From the NCBI RefSeq assembly GCF_004784465.1, contig NZ_SRRU01000004.1, positions 1 through 64,000 of the forward strand: a stretch of DNA of 64,000 bases. The letters run 5' to 3'. This DNA is from Streptomyces griseoluteus. GTDB taxonomy: Bacteria; Actinomycetota; Actinomycetes; Streptomycetales; Streptomycetaceae. Below the pieces are notes generated by a model. It was not told the origin of the DNA. It saw only the letters and a list, made by a program, of their open reading frames with translations, and did not search any database. Of this stretch, positions 54,025 to 62,759 are shown piece after piece (position 1 is the first letter of the stretch; every line of letters begins with the position of its first letter). The translations under genes and the position numbers were made by a program.

Positions 54025-56553
54025 ATGGCAACGACCACACCATCCGGTGTGCGGGCTCACGCCAAGCACGGGGGCGGGGCCGATGAGGCCCCGATGACCC
54101 ACCGGCAGATCATGGAGGCGCTCTCCGGGCTGCTGCTCGGCATGTTCGTGGCGATCCTGTCGTCCACGATCGTCTCCAACGCGCTCCCGCACATCATCGG
54201 TGACCTCGGCGGCGGCCAGTCCGCCTACACCTGGGTCGTCACCGCGGCCCTGCTGTCCATGACGGCCGCCACCCCCCTGTGGGGCAAGCTCGCCGACCTG
54301 TACAGCAAGAAGGCGCTCGTCCAGATAGCCCTGGTGATCTACGTCGTCGGCTCGATGGCGGCCGGTCTGTCGCAGAACCCCGGCATGCTGATCGCCTGCC
54401 GTGTGGTCCAGGGCATCGGCGTCGGCGGTCTGTCCGCCCTGGCGCAGATCGTCATGGCGGCGATGATCTCCCCCCGTGAGCGCGGCCGGTACTCCGGCTA
54501 CCTCGGTGCGACCTTCGCCGTCGCCACCGTCGGCGGCCCGCTGCTCGGCGGTGTCATCACCGACACCTCCTGGCTGGGCTGGCGCTGGTGCTTCTACGTC
54601 GGTGTCCCCTTCGCGGTCATCGCGCTGATCGTGCTCCAGAAGACCCTGCACCTGCCCGTGGTCAAGCGTGAGGTCAAGGTCGACTGGGGCGGCGCCGCGC
54701 TGATCTCCGCGGCCGTCTCGCTGCTGCTGGTCTGGGTCACCTTCGCCGGTGACAAGTACGACTGGCTGTCCTGGCAGACCTACGCGATGGTGGCCGGCTC
54801 GATCGTGCTCGGCGCGCTGTTCGTGCTCGTCGAGGCCAAGGCCAGCGAGCCGATCATCCCGCTGCGCCTGTTCAAGAACCGCACCATCACGCTGGCCTCG
54901 CTCGCCTCGCTGTTCGTCGGTGTGGCCATGTTCAGCGGCACCGTGTTCTTCAGCCAGTACTTCCAGCTCGCCCGCGACAAGTCCCCGACGATGTCGGGCG
55001 TCCTGACCATCCCGATGATCGGTGGTCTGTTCGTCTCCTCGACCGTGTCGGGCCAGTTCATCACCCGTACCGGCCGCTGGAAGGCGTGGCTGGTCAGCGG
55101 TGGCGTCCTGGTCACCGCCGGACTGCTCCTGCTGGGCGGCATCCGCTACGACACGGACTACTGGAAGATGGCCATCTTCATGGCCCTGCTGGGACTCGGC
55201 ATCGGCATGATGATGCAGAACCTGGTGCTCGCCACGCAGAACCAGGTGGCGCCCTCCGACCTCGGCTCGGCCAGCTCCACGGTCACCTTCTTCCGCTCCC
55301 TCGGCGGCGCGGTGGGCGTCTCGGCGCTCGGCGCGGTGATGGCCCACCGGATCACGCACTACGTCACGGACGGCATCGGTTCGCTGAGCCCGAAGTACCA
55401 GGCCGCGATGGCGCAGTCCGGCTCGACCGACACCATCCCGGACATGAACACGCTGCCGGGCCCGATCCGGAACCTGCTGGAGAGCGCCTACGGCCACGGC
55501 ATCGCCGATGTCTTCCTCATCGCGGGCGGCCTCGCCGCCGTCGCCTTCCTGATCACGCTGTTCATCAAGGAGGTCCCGCTGAAGACGAAGGGCGCGCTCG
55601 CGCAGTCCTCCGAGTCCGAGGCCCCCGTCACGGACCCGGCCGCCGCCCCCGCGGTCGCCGAGGCCCAGCAGGTCCCGGCCATGGCCTTCGCCACCACCGA
55701 GAGCGCCTCCTCGGCCGACGGCACGGCCACCACGGCCGCGACCGCCCCCCGGGTGACGGCCGTCGCCATGGCCGGCGAGACCGCTCCGGCCGGCGGCACC
55801 CCGGTGCAGGGCTTCGTGCGCGGCGCCGAGAGCGCCCCGGTCCCGGGTGCGGCGGTCACGCTGATCTCGCTGGCCGGCCGCCAGCTCGGCCGCGCGGTCG
55901 CCCAGGCCGACGGCTCCTACGCGCTGGCCGCCCCCGGCACCGGCTCGTACGTGCTGATCGCCTCCGCGGACGGCTTCCAGCCGCAGGCGTCCACCGTCGT
56001 GGTGGGCGAGGAGCCGCTGTCGTACGACATCCTGCTCAGTGGCACCAGCGGGCTGACCGGTGTGGTCCGGGCGGCCGGGAGCGCCCAGCCGGTGAAGGAC
56101 GCGATGGTCGTCGTCACCGATGTGCGCGGTGATCTGCTGGCCGCCGCGCAGACCGGCGAGCAGGGCGAGTTCGGGTTCACCGAGCTGGTGCCCGGCACCG
56201 TGACGATCGCGGTCAACGCCGCCGGCTACCGGCCGCGCGCGCTGCCCGTGGAGGTCGCCACCACCGGGGTCACCCGCGTGGAGGTCGACCTGGACACCGG
56301 CGCGCTGCTCAGCGGTGTCGTCCGGGCCCCGCACGGGCCGCTGGCCGACGCCCGCGTCACCCTGGTCGACCAGGCGGGCAACGTGGTCGGCACCGCCACC
56401 ACCGGTGCGGACGGCGCGTACGCCTTCACCGACCTGGACAGCGGCGAGTACACCGTGATCGCCACGGGTTACCCGCCGGTGGCCACCGCGCTGACCGTCG
56501 CCGGTACCGGCACGGACGGCCACGACATCGAACTCGCCCACCCCGGCGAGTAG
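54025..56553 (+). CDS. DHA2-type 14-TM drug exporter with three C-terminal carboxypeptidase-regulatory-like repeats
   Basis: 842 residues against about 500 for a normal DHA2 protein. Residues 1-515: MFS exporter with 14 helices; motif A-type GKLADLYSKK, motif C-like GATFAVATVGGPLLGG. Residues about 515-590: Ala/Thr/Glu-rich linker. Residues 592-676, 677-760 and 762-842: three beta-sandwich repeats of the CarboxypepD_reg/CnaB-like kind, each with a GxVRxxxxxPVxxAxVTL start and a DGxYxFxxLxxGxYTVxAxGY end. With 14 helices the tail is on the cytoplasmic side. AAGGAAG precedes ATG. A perfect 18-bp hairpin separates it from the next gene. Confidence 0.92.
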   Translation: MATTTPSGVRAHAKHGGGADEAPMTHRQIMEALSGLLLGMFVAILSSTIVSNALPHIIGDLGGGQSAYTWVVTAALLSMTAATPLWGKLADLYSKKALVQIALVIYVVGSMAAGLSQNPGMLIACRVVQGIGVGGLSALAQIVMAAMISPRERGRYSGYLGATFAVATVGGPLLGGVITDTSWLGWRWCFYVGVPFAVIALIVLQKTLHLPVVKREVKVDWGGAALISAAVSLLLVWVTFAGDKYDWLSWQTYAMVAGSIVLGALFVLVEAKASEPIIPLRLFKNRTITLASLASLFVGVAMFSGTVFFSQYFQLARDKSPTMSGVLTIPMIGGLFVSSTVSGQFITRTGRWKAWLVSGGVLVTAGLLLLGGIRYDTDYWKMAIFMALLGLGIGMMMQNLVLATQNQVAPSDLGSASSTVTFFRSLGGAVGVSALGAVMAHRITHYVTDGIGSLSPKYQAAMAQSGSTDTIPDMNTLPGPIRNLLESAYGHGIADVFLIAGGLAAVAFLITLFIKEVPLKTKGALAQSSESEAPVTDPAAAPAVAEAQQVPAMAFATTESASSADGTATTAATAPRVTAVAMAGETAPAGGTPVQGFVRGAESAPVPGAAVTLISLAGRQLGRAVAQADGSYALAAPGTGSYVLIASADGFQPQASTVVVGEEPLSYDILLSGTSGLTGVVRAAGSAQPVKDAMVVVTDVRGDLLAAAQTGEQGEFGFTELVPGTVTIAVNAAGYRPRALPVEVATTGVTRVEVDLDTGALLSGVVRAPHGPLADARVTLVDQAGNVVGTATTGADGAYAFTDLDSGEYTVIATGYPPVATALTVAGTGTDGHDIELAHPGE

Positions 56554-56560
56554 TTCACCC

Positions 56561-56606
56561 GACCGGCCCGTGGCCCGCCTTCGAAGAAGCGGGCCACGGG
56601 CCGGTC
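56561..56606 (+). terminator. intra-operon hairpin between exporter and YceI genes
   Basis: 18-bp perfect stem GACCGGCCCGTGGCCCGC with complement (56561-56578 and 56589-56606), loop of 10 bases, no T-run. It may terminate, attenuate or stabilise the transcript. Confidence 0.7.
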
Positions 56607-56648
56607 CCCTGACCGACGCGCGCTCAGCCGCGCAGGGAGAAGAACGCC

Positions 56649-57470
56649 ATGGCACTGACCGCGAGAATCCGCACCCGTGACGGCTGGGCCGTCTCGCACG
56701 CGGTGGTCACGGTGGCCGACATGACCGGTACGCAGGTGCTGCGGGCCGAGGCCGACGCCGAGGGCGTGGTGCGCGACGACACCGCGCTGGCTCCGGGGGC
56801 GTACACGGTGATCGTGACCGCCGTCGGGTACGCGCCCGTCGCCTCCAGCGCGCTGGTCACCGCGAGCGGCCGGGCCGAGGTCGGCGCGGTCACCCTGGCC
56901 CGGCAGGGCGGCAGCGAGCTGCCGCCGCCCGGCCCGTGGACCATCGACCCGGTGCACTCCTCGGTCGGCGCGGTCGCGCAGCACCTGGGCATCTCCAGCG
57001 TGCGGGGCCGGTTCACCGAGTTCGGCGGGAGCATCGAGATCGCGCCCGACGACATCACCAAGTCCCGCGTGGAGGCGGTCATCCGGGCCGAGTCCATCGA
57101 CACCGGCAACGGGATGCGGGACACCCACCTGCGCTCGGCCGACTTCCTGGACGTGGCGAAGTACCCGGAGCTGACCTACCGCTCGGCCGGGCTGACCCAG
57201 GCCGGGCCCGACCGGTGGACCGTGCACGGCGAGCTGTCGATGCGCGGGATCGCCCGCCCGGTCGACCTGGACCTCGCCTACCTCGGCACCGGCGCCGATC
57301 CCTGGGGCGGTACGCGGGCCGCGTTCCGGGCGACGGCCGAGCTGCACCGGGACGACTTCGCCATGAACTACAACCAGGTTCTCCAGGCCGGCATCGCCGC
57401 CATCGGCACCACCCTGCGGATCGAGCTGGAAATCCAGGCGGTCCAGGGCGACGTGCTGCCGTCGCTCTGA
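56649..57470 (+). CDS. YceI-family protein with N-terminal carboxypeptidase-regulatory-like domain
   Basis: 273 residues. Residues 1-90 are one beta-sandwich repeat like those on the exporter tail (WAVSHAVVTVADMTG, then LAPGAYTVIVTAVGYAPVA). Residues 95-273 are YceI: WTIDPVHSSVGAVAQHLGISSVRGRFTEFGG, then SADFLDVAKYPELTYRS and GELSMRGIARPVDLDLAY. YceI barrels bind polyisoprenoid or similar amphiphilic lipids. There is no signal peptide, so it should be cytoplasmic. GCAGGGAG precedes the ATG. Found next to the exporter, 95 bases away. Confidence 0.9.
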   Translation: MALTARIRTRDGWAVSHAVVTVADMTGTQVLRAEADAEGVVRDDTALAPGAYTVIVTAVGYAPVASSALVTASGRAEVGAVTLARQGGSELPPPGPWTIDPVHSSVGAVAQHLGISSVRGRFTEFGGSIEIAPDDITKSRVEAVIRAESIDTGNGMRDTHLRSADFLDVAKYPELTYRSAGLTQAGPDRWTVHGELSMRGIARPVDLDLAYLGTGADPWGGTRAAFRATAELHRDDFAMNYNQVLQAGIAAIGTTLRIELEIQAVQGDVLPSL

Positions 57471-57484
57471 CGAGACACCCCCTA

Positions 57485-57627
57485 AAGGGTGTTGCACAAC
57501 GGCGATCACGCTCAGATCCAGCCATCGGCAGCAAGGTCAACTGCCCGAATGTGCCCGTCTTTCTGCCGTCTTGGAACGCCGCAGGAAGGAGACCCGGAAG
57601 ATCGACCAGCCGTTGTGCAACAGCCTT
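57485..57627. mobile_element. 143-bp MITE with TA target duplication
   Basis: Terminal inverted repeats of 19 bp with one mismatch: AAGGGTGTTGCACAACGGC at the left and GCCGTTGTGCAACAGCCTT at the right. TA flanks both ends (57483-57484 and 57628-57629). The 105-bp interior has no reading frame of note. TA duplication and size suggest mobilisation in trans by an IS630- or IS5-type transposase. The right end is 12 bases before the start of the next gene. Confidence 0.85.
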
Positions 57628-57639
57628 TAGGCTCGGCGC

Positions 57640-58142
57640 ATGGCACCCGACATCGCTACGAACACCAAAGTGACCCTGCCGGAACTGCTGGACTTCGTAC
57701 GACCCCGCCATCGCGCCATCCTGCTGACCCGGCGCTCCGACGGCTCGCCCCAGGGCTCCCCGCTGACCTGCGGGGTGGACGACTCCGGCCGGATCGTGGC
57801 CTCCACGTATCCGGAGCGGGCCAAGACCCGGAACGCGTGGGGGCACCTCCCAGGCCCTCAAGGCACTGGGGGAGGGACGAGCGGGTCAGCCTGATCGTGC
57901 TGAGCGACGAGTGGAACGGGCCCTGGGTCCAGATCGACGGCACGGCCGAGGTGCTGGACACCCCGGAGTCCATCGAGCCGCTGGTCGAGTACTACCGGAA
58001 CATCGCCGGTGAGCACCCGGACTGGGACGAGTACCGCAAGGCCATGGCCGAGCAGGGCAAGTCCATCATCCGGGTCACGCCGGAGCGGTGGGGGCCGGTG
58101 GCGACGGGCGGGTTCCCGGCGCGGCTGGCGTCCGGCTCGTAG
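57640..58142 (+). pseudogene. PPOX/F420-type split-barrel oxidoreductase, disrupted
   Basis: Reads as a pyridoxamine-5'-phosphate-oxidase-like F420-dependent enzyme: first part LPELLDFVRPRHRAILLTRR and GSPLTCGVDDSGRIVAST up to RAKTRNA, then in another frame RVSLIVLSDEWNGPWVQIDG through to the end at 58142. Between them (57838-57875) an extra 32 bases or so form a GC-rich palindrome and shift the frame. The ribosome binding site is also missing because the MITE ends just upstream. So the gene is most likely dead. Confidence 0.82.
57838..57875. repeat. palindromic element inserted in the oxidoreductase gene
   Basis: TGGGGGCACCTCCCAG, a short loop, and CTGGGGGAGGG: the small Streptomyces palindrome type normally seen between genes, here inside a reading frame between the codons for RNA and DERV. 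Confidence 0.72.
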
Positions 58143-58180
58143 AGCAACACCTTGGTGGCCCGTGGCCGGCCCTCGGGGGG

Positions 58181-58957
58181 TCAGCCGCGGGCCACCATCG
58201 CTTCGATGCCCGCGATCAGCAGGTCAAGGGCGAAGACGAAGTCCCGGTCGAGCATCTCCTGCACCGTGTCACCGCCGCGCGCGTCCATCAGGGCGAGGGA
58301 CTCCCGCAGGACCTCCGAGGTGCCGGCCACCTCGGAGGCGACGTTGAGGGACTGCTGGAAGTATTCGTCCGCGCTCAGCCCGGTGTCCGCGATGCGGGCG
58401 TGGAAGTGGCCCTCGATCGTGCCGTAGCCGTACACGAACTGGAAGACGGCCGAGATCGCGCCCGTCACCCCGTGCGCGGGCAGCCCCGCCCGGCCGACCA
58501 CCCGCTGCACCGCGCGGGAGAAGGCCAGGGAGTTCGGGCCGATGTTGAGGAAGCGGCCCGCGATCGGGGACAGCCAGGGGTGGCGGACCATCATCGCCCG
58601 GTACTCGGTCGCCAGGGCGCGCAACTGCTCGCGCCAGTCGGCCTCCGTGTCCTCCGCGTCGGGCAGCGGAAGCTCGCCGAAGGCGGTGTCCAGGGCGAGT
58701 TCGAGCAGGTCGTCCTTGGTGTCGACGTACCAGTACAGGGACATCGCGGTCACATTCAGCTCGCCCGCCAGGCGGCGCATGGAGAAGCGGTCCAGGCCCT
58801 CGGCGTCCAGCAGGGCGACCGAGGTCGCGGTGATCCGGTCCCGGTCCAGGCCGGAGGGCTGGCCGCCCCGGCCGCGCCGCTCCTTGCCGGTCACCCAGAC
58901 GCTGCCGCGCCGCCCGGCCTTGGGGCGGTCCTCATGGGGGCCGTCTTCCTTCACCAC
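58181..58957 (-). CDS. TetR-family regulator
   Basis: 258 residues. Charged N-terminal extension (about 45 residues), helix-turn-helix FSMRRLAGELNVTAMSLYWYVDTKDDLLELAL, and a TetR_C ligand domain (class of tetracycline repressors, VFQFVYGYGTIEGHF). It is the second gene after the MFS exporter and should repress it through the inverted repeat at 60465-60508. GTG 58957 has GGAGGG 7 bases upstream. Confidence 0.9.
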   Translation of the reverse strand: MVKEDGPHEDRPKAGRRGSVWVTGKERRGRGGQPSGLDRDRITATSVALLDAEGLDRFSMRRLAGELNVTAMSLYWYVDTKDDLLELALDTAFGELPLPDAEDTEADWREQLRALATEYRAMMVRHPWLSPIAGRFLNIGPNSLAFSRAVQRVVGRAGLPAHGVTGAISAVFQFVYGYGTIEGHFHARIADTGLSADEYFQQSLNVASEVAGTSEVLRESLALMDARGGDTVQEMLDRDFVFALDLLIAGIEAMVARG

Positions 58958-59026
58958 CGGGCTTCCCTCCGTGGGCCGTCGCTCACCGCACACCTTGCCA
59001 GGTCCGGGCGGCTCAACCACCCCGGT

Positions 59027-60466
59027 TCAGGCGGCATCGCGCTGGGCCCGCTTGAGCAGTGCCGCCGCGACCAGGCCACCGGCCAGCACAGAGACGGAGC
59101 CGACCAGTTGGCCGGCGCTGAGCCCGGCCGACAGGGTGCGGCCGTGGGCCAGGAAGGAGCTGAGCACCGCGCCCAGCACGGCCACCCCGAGACCGTTGCC
59201 GAACTCGGCCAGCGTGCCGTTGATCCCGGCACCGACCCCGGCCTTCTCCGGGGGGATGGCGCTCATGATCGCGTGCGCCATGGCGGGGTTGGCCAGCGCG
59301 CACCCGGCGCCGATCAGCACCAGCCCGAGCAGCGTCCCGGCGTACCCGGAGGAGGCCAGCTCGGCGATGGAGACCAGGCCGCCCGCCATCAGCGCCATGC
59401 CCAGCGCGATCGCCACCGGCGTGCCCAGCCTGGCCGCCCACTTGGCGGAGAGCCCGCTGAAGTTGAGCAGGACCACGGTGAGCGCCAGCGGCGCGGTGCG
59501 CGCGCCCGCCTCCAAGGGGCCGTAGCCGAGGACCAGCTGGAGGTGCTGGGTGAGCAGGAACAGCGCGCCGCCCATGCCGAAGGTGATGAGCACCGCGCCC
59601 GCGACCGCTCCGGTGAACCGGCGGTCCCGGAAGAACGCGAGGTCGAGCATCGGCTCCTCGACCCGGCTCTCCCAGTACGCGAACACCGCCAGCACGGCCA
59701 CCGCCACGGCCGCCGAGCCGAGCACGCGGGCCGAGGACCAGCCGTGGTGCGGGCCGGAGATGACCGCGAAGACCAGGGCGGTCATGCCGATCGTGGAGAG
59801 CAGCGCGCCCAGCAGGTCGGGGCGGGCGGGCAGGCCCGTGGCGCCGACGGCACGGGTGGCCTTGGACTCGGGTACGAGGGCCACCACGGCGACCAGGCCC
59901 AGGGCGGCCACGGGCAGGTTGATCAGGAAGATCGCGCCCCACCAGAAGTGGTCGAGCACGAAGCCGCCGATCAGCGGGCCGGCCGCGAAGCCCAGCGAGT
60001 TGACCGCGGCCCAGATGCCGATCGCCTTCGGCTGCTCCTCGGGCGCGAAGATCTGCATGGCAACGGCGAGCGTGGTGGTCAGCAGCAGCGCGCCGCCGAT
60101 GCCCATGCCCGCGCGGGCCGCGATCAACTGCCCCGTGGTGGTCGAGAGTCCGGCGGCCAGTGAGCCGAGACCGAACACCGCGAGGCCCGCGATCAGCATC
60201 TTCTTGCGGCCGTAGCGGTCCGCGGCGCTGCCCGCGGTGAGCAGCAGGCCGGACTGGACCAGCGAGTACGCGTTGATCATCCACTGGATGTCGGAGGTGG
60301 CCGCGTGCAGCCGGTGGGTGAGCGAGGGGATCGCCACGTTCAGCACGGTGTTGTCGAGCAGCACGGTGAGCTGGGCGAGGCAGATCACGCCGAGGATCAG
60401 CCAGCGGCGGGGGTGGCCCGCGGGGGCCTTCGGGTGCGGTGGTGCCGAGACGTCGGGAGCGGACAT
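59027..60466 (-). CDS. MFS drug exporter, DHA2 type
   Basis: 479 residues with 13-14 membrane helices; motif A in GSAADRYGRKKMLIAG, LDNTVLNVAIPSL in helix 1 (the D1 motif of DHA2), and GIGGALLLTTTLAVAMQIF. An antiporter for drugs or toxic compounds; substrate unknown. The ATG at 60466 has no ribosome binding site and lies at the edge of the operator; TATACG 9 bases before it gives a possible leaderless start. Confidence 0.92.
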   Translation of the reverse strand: MSAPDVSAPPHPKAPAGHPRRWLILGVICLAQLTVLLDNTVLNVAIPSLTHRLHAATSDIQWMINAYSLVQSGLLLTAGSAADRYGRKKMLIAGLAVFGLGSLAAGLSTTTGQLIAARAGMGIGGALLLTTTLAVAMQIFAPEEQPKAIGIWAAVNSLGFAAGPLIGGFVLDHFWWGAIFLINLPVAALGLVAVVALVPESKATRAVGATGLPARPDLLGALLSTIGMTALVFAVISGPHHGWSSARVLGSAAVAVAVLAVFAYWESRVEEPMLDLAFFRDRRFTGAVAGAVLITFGMGGALFLLTQHLQLVLGYGPLEAGARTAPLALTVVLLNFSGLSAKWAARLGTPVAIALGMALMAGGLVSIAELASSGYAGTLLGLVLIGAGCALANPAMAHAIMSAIPPEKAGVGAGINGTLAEFGNGLGVAVLGAVLSSFLAHGRTLSAGLSAGQLVGSVSVLAGGLVAAALLKRAQRDAA

Positions 60467-60508
60467 GCCGTACACCGTATAGCGCTTTCCCTATACGGTG
60501 TACGGCAT
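60465..60508. promoter_or_regulatory. perfect 18-bp inverted-repeat operator
   Basis: ATGCCGTACACCGTATAG and its exact complement (60465-60482 and 60491-60508) around an 8-base centre. It includes the MFS start codon and its -10-like TATACG. Probably the TetR site. Confidence 0.85.
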
Positions 60509-60530
60509 TATCGGCCGAAGGTGTTCCCGG

Positions 60531-62759
60531 TCAGCCGGCCTGCTTCCGGGTGAGGTCGTAGAAGGTGGCCGAACCGACCGTCACCTTCTTGAAGTTGGCC
60601 TCCACCCAGGTACTGATGGAGGTGGCGGTGCCGCCGGCACCCATGCCGCCTCGCGCCTCGCCGGTGCGGCCCATGCCACCGCCCATGCCCCCGCCCGCGA
60701 TGTAGTAGTGGATCCTGCCGTCGGCGACGTACCGCTTGAACTGGGCGAGGGTCGGGGACGGGTCGGTGCCGTTGAAGCCGCCGATCGCCATCACCGCCTT
60801 GTTGGTGGCGAGTTGGTAGCTGGCCGCGTTCTGCGAGCCGGTGGAGGCGGCTACCCAGGTGTAGGAGTCGGCGTCGGCCAGGAGGAGCTTCTTGGCCTTG
60901 GCGGAGACGGTGGCGCCGTTGAGGAGGCCGCCCGCGCCGCCGGGGGCGCCCATGCGGCCGGATTCGCCGGTACCGCCGGGGAAGCCCGGGCCGCCCGGGA
61001 AACCGCCGCCGGGGAAGCCCTGGCCGTTCTGCCCGCCTTGGCCCTTGCTCTGGCCGTTGCCGTTGCTGTTGCCCTGACCGCCCTGGCCGGGGAAGCCACC
61101 GCCGGGGAAGCCCTGGCCGCCCGTACCGCCGGGCGGCGTCTGGCCCTGGCCCTGCCCGCCCGGCATCCCGCCGGGGAAGCCGCCGCGCATGCCCTCGCCC
61201 CGGCCACCCGGACGGCCGAAGCCCATCATGCTCGCGCCCGCCGGTCCGGCGGTCGGGATCGACCCGGTGTGAGCGGAGTTCACCGTGCTCAGCGTGTACG
61301 CCGTCGGCCCCGCCAGGGCCGCGGCCAGGCCCAGCGCGGCCGCGCCGAGCGCCAGGTTCCGGGGCGCGCGGCCGAGGAACAACAACCCGAGCGCGGCGAG
61401 CAGCCCGCCGACCAGCACCAGCCACTTCAGCCAGGGCAGGTAGTCGGAGGTGCGGTTGAGCAGCACGTACCCCCAGGCGCCCGCGGCCACCGAGGCGGCC
61501 GCCAGCGCCCAGCCCGCCCAGGTCTCCTCGCGGCGCTCCCACAGCAGCCCGGTGCCCATGCCGATCACGGCGGCGAGGTACGGGGCGAGGGCGATCGTGT
61601 AGTACTGGTGGAAGATGCCGGCCATGTAGCTGAAGACCGCCATGGTGATCAGCAGTGAGCCGCCCCAGACCAGGAACGACGCACGGGTGACAGAGGTGCG
61701 GCCCAGCTTCCGGGTGGCCCACAGGCCCGCGACCAGCAGGATCAGCGCGGCCGGAAGCAGCCAGGAGACCTGGCCGCCGACCTCGGCGCCGAACATCCGG
61801 TCCCAGCCGGTCGAGCCCCAGCGGCCACCGCCGCCGCCCATGCCGCCGCCTCCGCCGCCGACGCTGCCGGTCTCGTCGCCGTTGATCCGGCCGAGCCCGT
61901 TGTAGCCGAAGGTCAGCTCCAGGAAGCTGTTGTGCTGCGAGCCGCCGATGTACGGGCGGGAGGAGGCCGGCCACAGCTCGACCACCGCGACCCACCAGCC
62001 GCCGGACACCACCAGTGCGAGGGTGGCCAGCGCGAGCTGGACCAGCCGCCTGCCGAACCGCACCGGCGCGCAGACCGCGTGGACGATCGCCAGCGGAGGC
62101 AGGATCAGGAAGGCCTGGAGGGTCTTGGCGAGGAAGGCGAAGCCGATGGCCACGCCCGCCCAGACCAGCCAGCGGGTCCGGCCGTCCTCGACCGCGCGGA
62201 CGGTGAAGTAGCAGGCCAGCGCCATCAGCAGGGCCAGCATCGCGTCCGGGTTGTTGAAGCGGAACATCATCGCCGCGACCGGGGTCAGCGCCAGCACCGT
62301 GCCCGCGACCAGCCCGGCCACCGCGCTGAACCGGCGCCGTACGGCCGCGTACACGACCGCCACCGAGCCGACGCCCATGAGGACCTGGGGGACCAGGACC
62401 GCCCAGGAGTTCAGGCCGAAGACCCGGACCGACAGCTCCATGGGCCACAGGAACGCCGAGGGCTTGTCGACGGTGATGGCGTTGCCGCCGTCCAGCGAGC
62501 CGAAGAAGAAGGCCTTCCAGGAGGTGCTGCCCGCCTGGACGGCCGCCGAGTAGAAGGAGTTGGCGAAGCCGGAGGCGCTCAGGTCGTAGAGGTACAGCAC
62601 GAAGGTCGCCGCCAGCAGTGCCCAGAAGGCGGGACGGACCCAGCCCGGGTCCTGGGGACGGCCGCGCCACAGACGGCGGGCGAAGGTGGCCTTGGGAGCG
62701 GCGGCCGGTGCGGGTGGCGTCTCGGCGGTCTGCGGGGGCTGGTCGTAGTGGGTGGTCAT
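60531..62759 (-). CDS. GT39/ArnT-like membrane glycosyltransferase (YkcB-like)
   Basis: 742 residues. About 12 membrane helices; the first external loop has the acidic GT39 motif region (SFYSAAVQAGSTSWKAFFFGSLDGGNAITVDKP). A Gly-rich loop (GSVGGGGGGMGGGGGRW) occurs mid-protein and a 100-residue Gly/Gln/Pro linker (FPGGGFPG units, about 545-640) precedes a C-terminal extracellular domain (ATNKAVMAIGGFNGTDPSPTL and GRIHYYIAGG), as in B. subtilis YkcB. It should move sugar from polyprenyl phosphate to an outside acceptor. ATG 62759 overlaps the upstream GT2 stop by 4 bases. Confidence 0.88.
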   Translation of the reverse strand: MTTHYDQPPQTAETPPAPAAAPKATFARRLWRGRPQDPGWVRPAFWALLAATFVLYLYDLSASGFANSFYSAAVQAGSTSWKAFFFGSLDGGNAITVDKPSAFLWPMELSVRVFGLNSWAVLVPQVLMGVGSVAVVYAAVRRRFSAVAGLVAGTVLALTPVAAMMFRFNNPDAMLALLMALACYFTVRAVEDGRTRWLVWAGVAIGFAFLAKTLQAFLILPPLAIVHAVCAPVRFGRRLVQLALATLALVVSGGWWVAVVELWPASSRPYIGGSQHNSFLELTFGYNGLGRINGDETGSVGGGGGGMGGGGGRWGSTGWDRMFGAEVGGQVSWLLPAALILLVAGLWATRKLGRTSVTRASFLVWGGSLLITMAVFSYMAGIFHQYYTIALAPYLAAVIGMGTGLLWERREETWAGWALAAASVAAGAWGYVLLNRTSDYLPWLKWLVLVGGLLAALGLLFLGRAPRNLALGAAALGLAAALAGPTAYTLSTVNSAHTGSIPTAGPAGASMMGFGRPGGRGEGMRGGFPGGMPGGQGQGQTPPGGTGGQGFPGGGFPGQGGQGNSNGNGQSKGQGGQNGQGFPGGGFPGGPGFPGGTGESGRMGAPGGAGGLLNGATVSAKAKKLLLADADSYTWVAASTGSQNAASYQLATNKAVMAIGGFNGTDPSPTLAQFKRYVADGRIHYYIAGGGMGGGMGRTGEARGGMGAGGTATSISTWVEANFKKVTVGSATFYDLTRKQAG

